DNA of 7,194 nucleotides, taken from Candidatus Zixiibacteriota bacterium. GTDB taxonomy: Bacteria > Zixibacteria > MSB-5A5 > JAUVRN01. The notes beneath the pieces were generated by a model. The model saw only the letters and a program-made list of their open reading frames with translations, made no database searches and had not been told where the DNA came from. Within the stretch, counting starts at the first letter, position 1. Every line of letters starts with the position of its first letter. Shown here one piece after another: positions 6,430 to 7,194 of the stretch. The position numbers and the translations under genes were made by a program. The stretch covers positions 1-7,194 of the forward strand of contig JAUVRN010000092.1 in the NCBI GenBank assembly GCA_030597645.1. The letters run 5' to 3'.

Positions 6430-6891
6430 CTAGGACGTCTTGTCCGGCTCGTCGGCCACGGCCACCGTCGTATCCGGCGACGACTCAGCGGTCGTCGCGC
6501 CAGTCGGCGCAGCGGTCGGTTGTACAGCCGGTGCAGGCTCAACGGGACCAGAAACCGTGGACGTCGCTTCGCCGTGTGTCTCGGCGGTGCGGGGCTTGGG
6601 TAGCGGTCCTTCGACCAGTACGGTGAGATGCCGGAGAATCGTCTCGTTGATTCGAAACATCGACTCCAGCTCACCCGGCACCGATGGAGGCGCCTGATAG
6701 ACGAAGTGCACGTAGTGGGCCTGCGCGTGCTTTTGAATGGGATACGCCATACGTTTGACGCCCCACTTTTGCGTGGTGACGAGCTTGCCCTCGGCTCGCG
6801 CAATGGTGTTGGTGACCTTCTCGACCTCGCGCTCGATTACCGCATCCTCGCTCTGAGGATCAAGCACGATGGTAGTCTCATAGAATCGCAA
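6430..6891 (-). CDS. rpsF: 30S ribosomal protein bS6 with Ala/Pro/Thr-rich C-terminal extension
   Basis: bS6 binds bS18 and 16S rRNA in the platform of the small subunit. Residues 1-96 are a normal S6 fold: RFYETTIVLDP, the helix with EREVEKVTNTIARAEG, KWGVKRMAYPIQK, YVHFVYQAPP and the MFRINETILRHLTVLVE block. Residues about 97-153 form a 57-residue low-complexity acidic tail of Ala, Thr, Pro, Glu and Asp, much longer than the short acidic tail of E. coli S6. The start is TTG at 6891: AGGGAGG lies 7 nt upstream, and translation from it gives the conserved MRxYE N-terminus. It is the first gene of the ribosomal run, preceded by a structured leader. Confidence 0.96.
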   Translation of the reverse strand: MRFYETTIVLDPQSEDAVIEREVEKVTNTIARAEGKLVTTQKWGVKRMAYPIQKHAQAHYVHFVYQAPPSVPGELESMFRINETILRHLTVLVEGPLPKPRTAETHGEATSTVSGPVEPAPAVQPTAAPTGATTAESSPDTTVAVADEPDKTS

Positions 6892-6913
6892 CGAACAACC
6901 TCCCTCTGGAGTC

Positions 6914-6946
6914 GCTTCCTTTCTTCATAACTGGGATGAAGGAAGC
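6914..6946 (-). promoter_or_regulatory. Hairpin in the rpsF leader, possible S6:S18 autoregulatory element
   Basis: On the - strand GCTTCCTT (6946-6939) pairs with AAGGAAGC (6921-6914); CAT/ATG and a small internal bulge (AAGA) extend the stem below a 7-nt loop CCCAGTT. It ends about 12 nt before the rpsF ribosome-binding site and has no T run, so it is not a terminator. A conserved S6:S18-binding structure is known in rpsF leaders of many bacteria; I cannot confirm that this hairpin has its consensus. Confidence 0.4.
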
Positions 6947-6953
6947 AGGGTTC

Positions 6954-6989
6954 TTAAACTACGTCGGGACCACTCCCTGGCCCGTCCAT
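6954..6989 (-). other. 11-codon leader ORF upstream of rpsF
   Basis: An ATG at 6989 opens an 11-residue ORF (MDGPGSGPDVV, TAA stop) in the rpsF leader, directly after the purine-rich run GAGGGGGAGG, with only 2 nt between GGAGG and the ATG. Its Gly/Pro codons lie in a small stem (GGGCCA with TGGTCCC, one bulge). It could be a translated leader peptide or chance. Confidence 0.3.
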
Positions 6990-7015
6990 ATCCTCCCCCT
7001 CAACGAAACACCAAT

Positions 7016-7021
7016 ATAATA
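7016..7021 (-). promoter_or_regulatory. Possible -10 element of the rpsF promoter
   Basis: TATTAT on the - strand matches TATAAT at five of six positions, in an AT-rich island within otherwise GC-rich sequence. It would give a leader of roughly 115 nt ahead of rpsF. No convincing -35 box stands 16-18 bp upstream, so the call rests on the -10 match and its place between two genes. Confidence 0.35.
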
Positions 7022-7043
7022 GTGGTTGGGGCGCGGAAGCACC

Positions 7044-7194
7044 TTATTTTTCGCTGCTTCCTTGTGGGTCCTCGTCATTTTGCGATTCGTCTTCGGGTGT
7101 TCGATTGATGGCCGTCTGTGCGTTGCTGTATCCCCGCGCCAGAATCAGATTGAGTCCGCTTACGACCTCGTCAAGGATGCCCTGAACCTGTTCA
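7044..7194 (-). CDS. Unidentified protein, C-terminal 49 residues only
   Basis: A frame open from the right edge ends at a TAA (7046-7044). The visible part begins EQVQGILDEVVSGLNLILAR, an amphipathic helix-like stretch, then GYSNAQTAINRTPEDE, and finishes in a very polar, acidic Asp/Glu/Ser/Gln tail ending EK. This reads as a real C-terminus, but it is too short to name. A 7-bp inverted repeat (7035-7061) overlaps its stop codon without a T run behind it. The -10 candidate for rpsF lies 23 bp past the stop, so it may or may not be cotranscribed with rpsF. Confidence 0.6.
   Translation of the reverse strand, partial: EQVQGILDEVVSGLNLILARGYSNAQTAINRTPEDESQNDEDPQGSSEK

Noticed and set aside
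1..7194. CRISPR array, insertion sequence, phage or defence genes
   Set aside because: No regularly spaced direct repeats, transposase, integrase or terminal inverted repeats were found; gene content is housekeeping-like.

Overview
This window reads as chromosomal, GC-rich sequence from a Gram-negative, Na+-transporting bacterium. No mobile element, phage gene or CRISPR array is visible. Three features point to a lineage outside the well-studied Proteobacteria: a long Bacillus-type SRP RNA with an Alu domain, a TPR plus periplasmic-binding protein of LpoA-like layout, and a bifunctional-nuclease (DUF151) gene behind the S6-S18-L9 ribosomal genes. A candidate phylum of the FCB/Latescibacterota/Zixibacteria kind would fit, but that placement is inference and has low confidence.

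Left end: the 3' two thirds of a sodium:neurotransmitter-symporter (SNF/NSS) family gene on the + strand ends at 985. Everything to its right is on the - strand and converges on it. Next come two RNA genes: a 271-nt large-type bacterial SRP RNA (about 1014-1284) and a tRNA-Ala(CGC) (1338-1410). A strong hairpin with a T-rich tail lies between them. Open frames inside the SRP RNA region are spurious.

1470-6891, read right to left, is one tightly packed - strand gene run: rpsF (S6), rpsR (S18, zinc-ribbon form), rplI (L9), bifunctional nuclease, a TPR/periplasmic-binding protein with a signal peptide, larE, a 71-aa protein, a two-TM membrane protein, and a 153-aa hypothetical protein. Several junctions overlap by a few bases (TAG|ATG, ATGA, GTGA), so translational coupling is likely. 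Four of the nine starts appear to be non-ATG (TTG for rpsF and the LpoA-like gene; GTG for the last two). The ribosomal genes head the run, then an envelope or periplasmic protein, a sulfur-transfer enzyme and three small uncharacterised proteins. How these work together cannot be told from sequence, but the overlaps make the three-gene tail behind larE the least explained part of the window.

6892-7043 is the rpsF leader. It has a possible -10 element, an 11-codon ORF behind a purine-rich ribosome-binding site, and two hairpins. This is a reasonable place to look for S6:S18 autoregulation. The right edge (7044-7194) holds the last 49 codons of an unidentified - strand gene.
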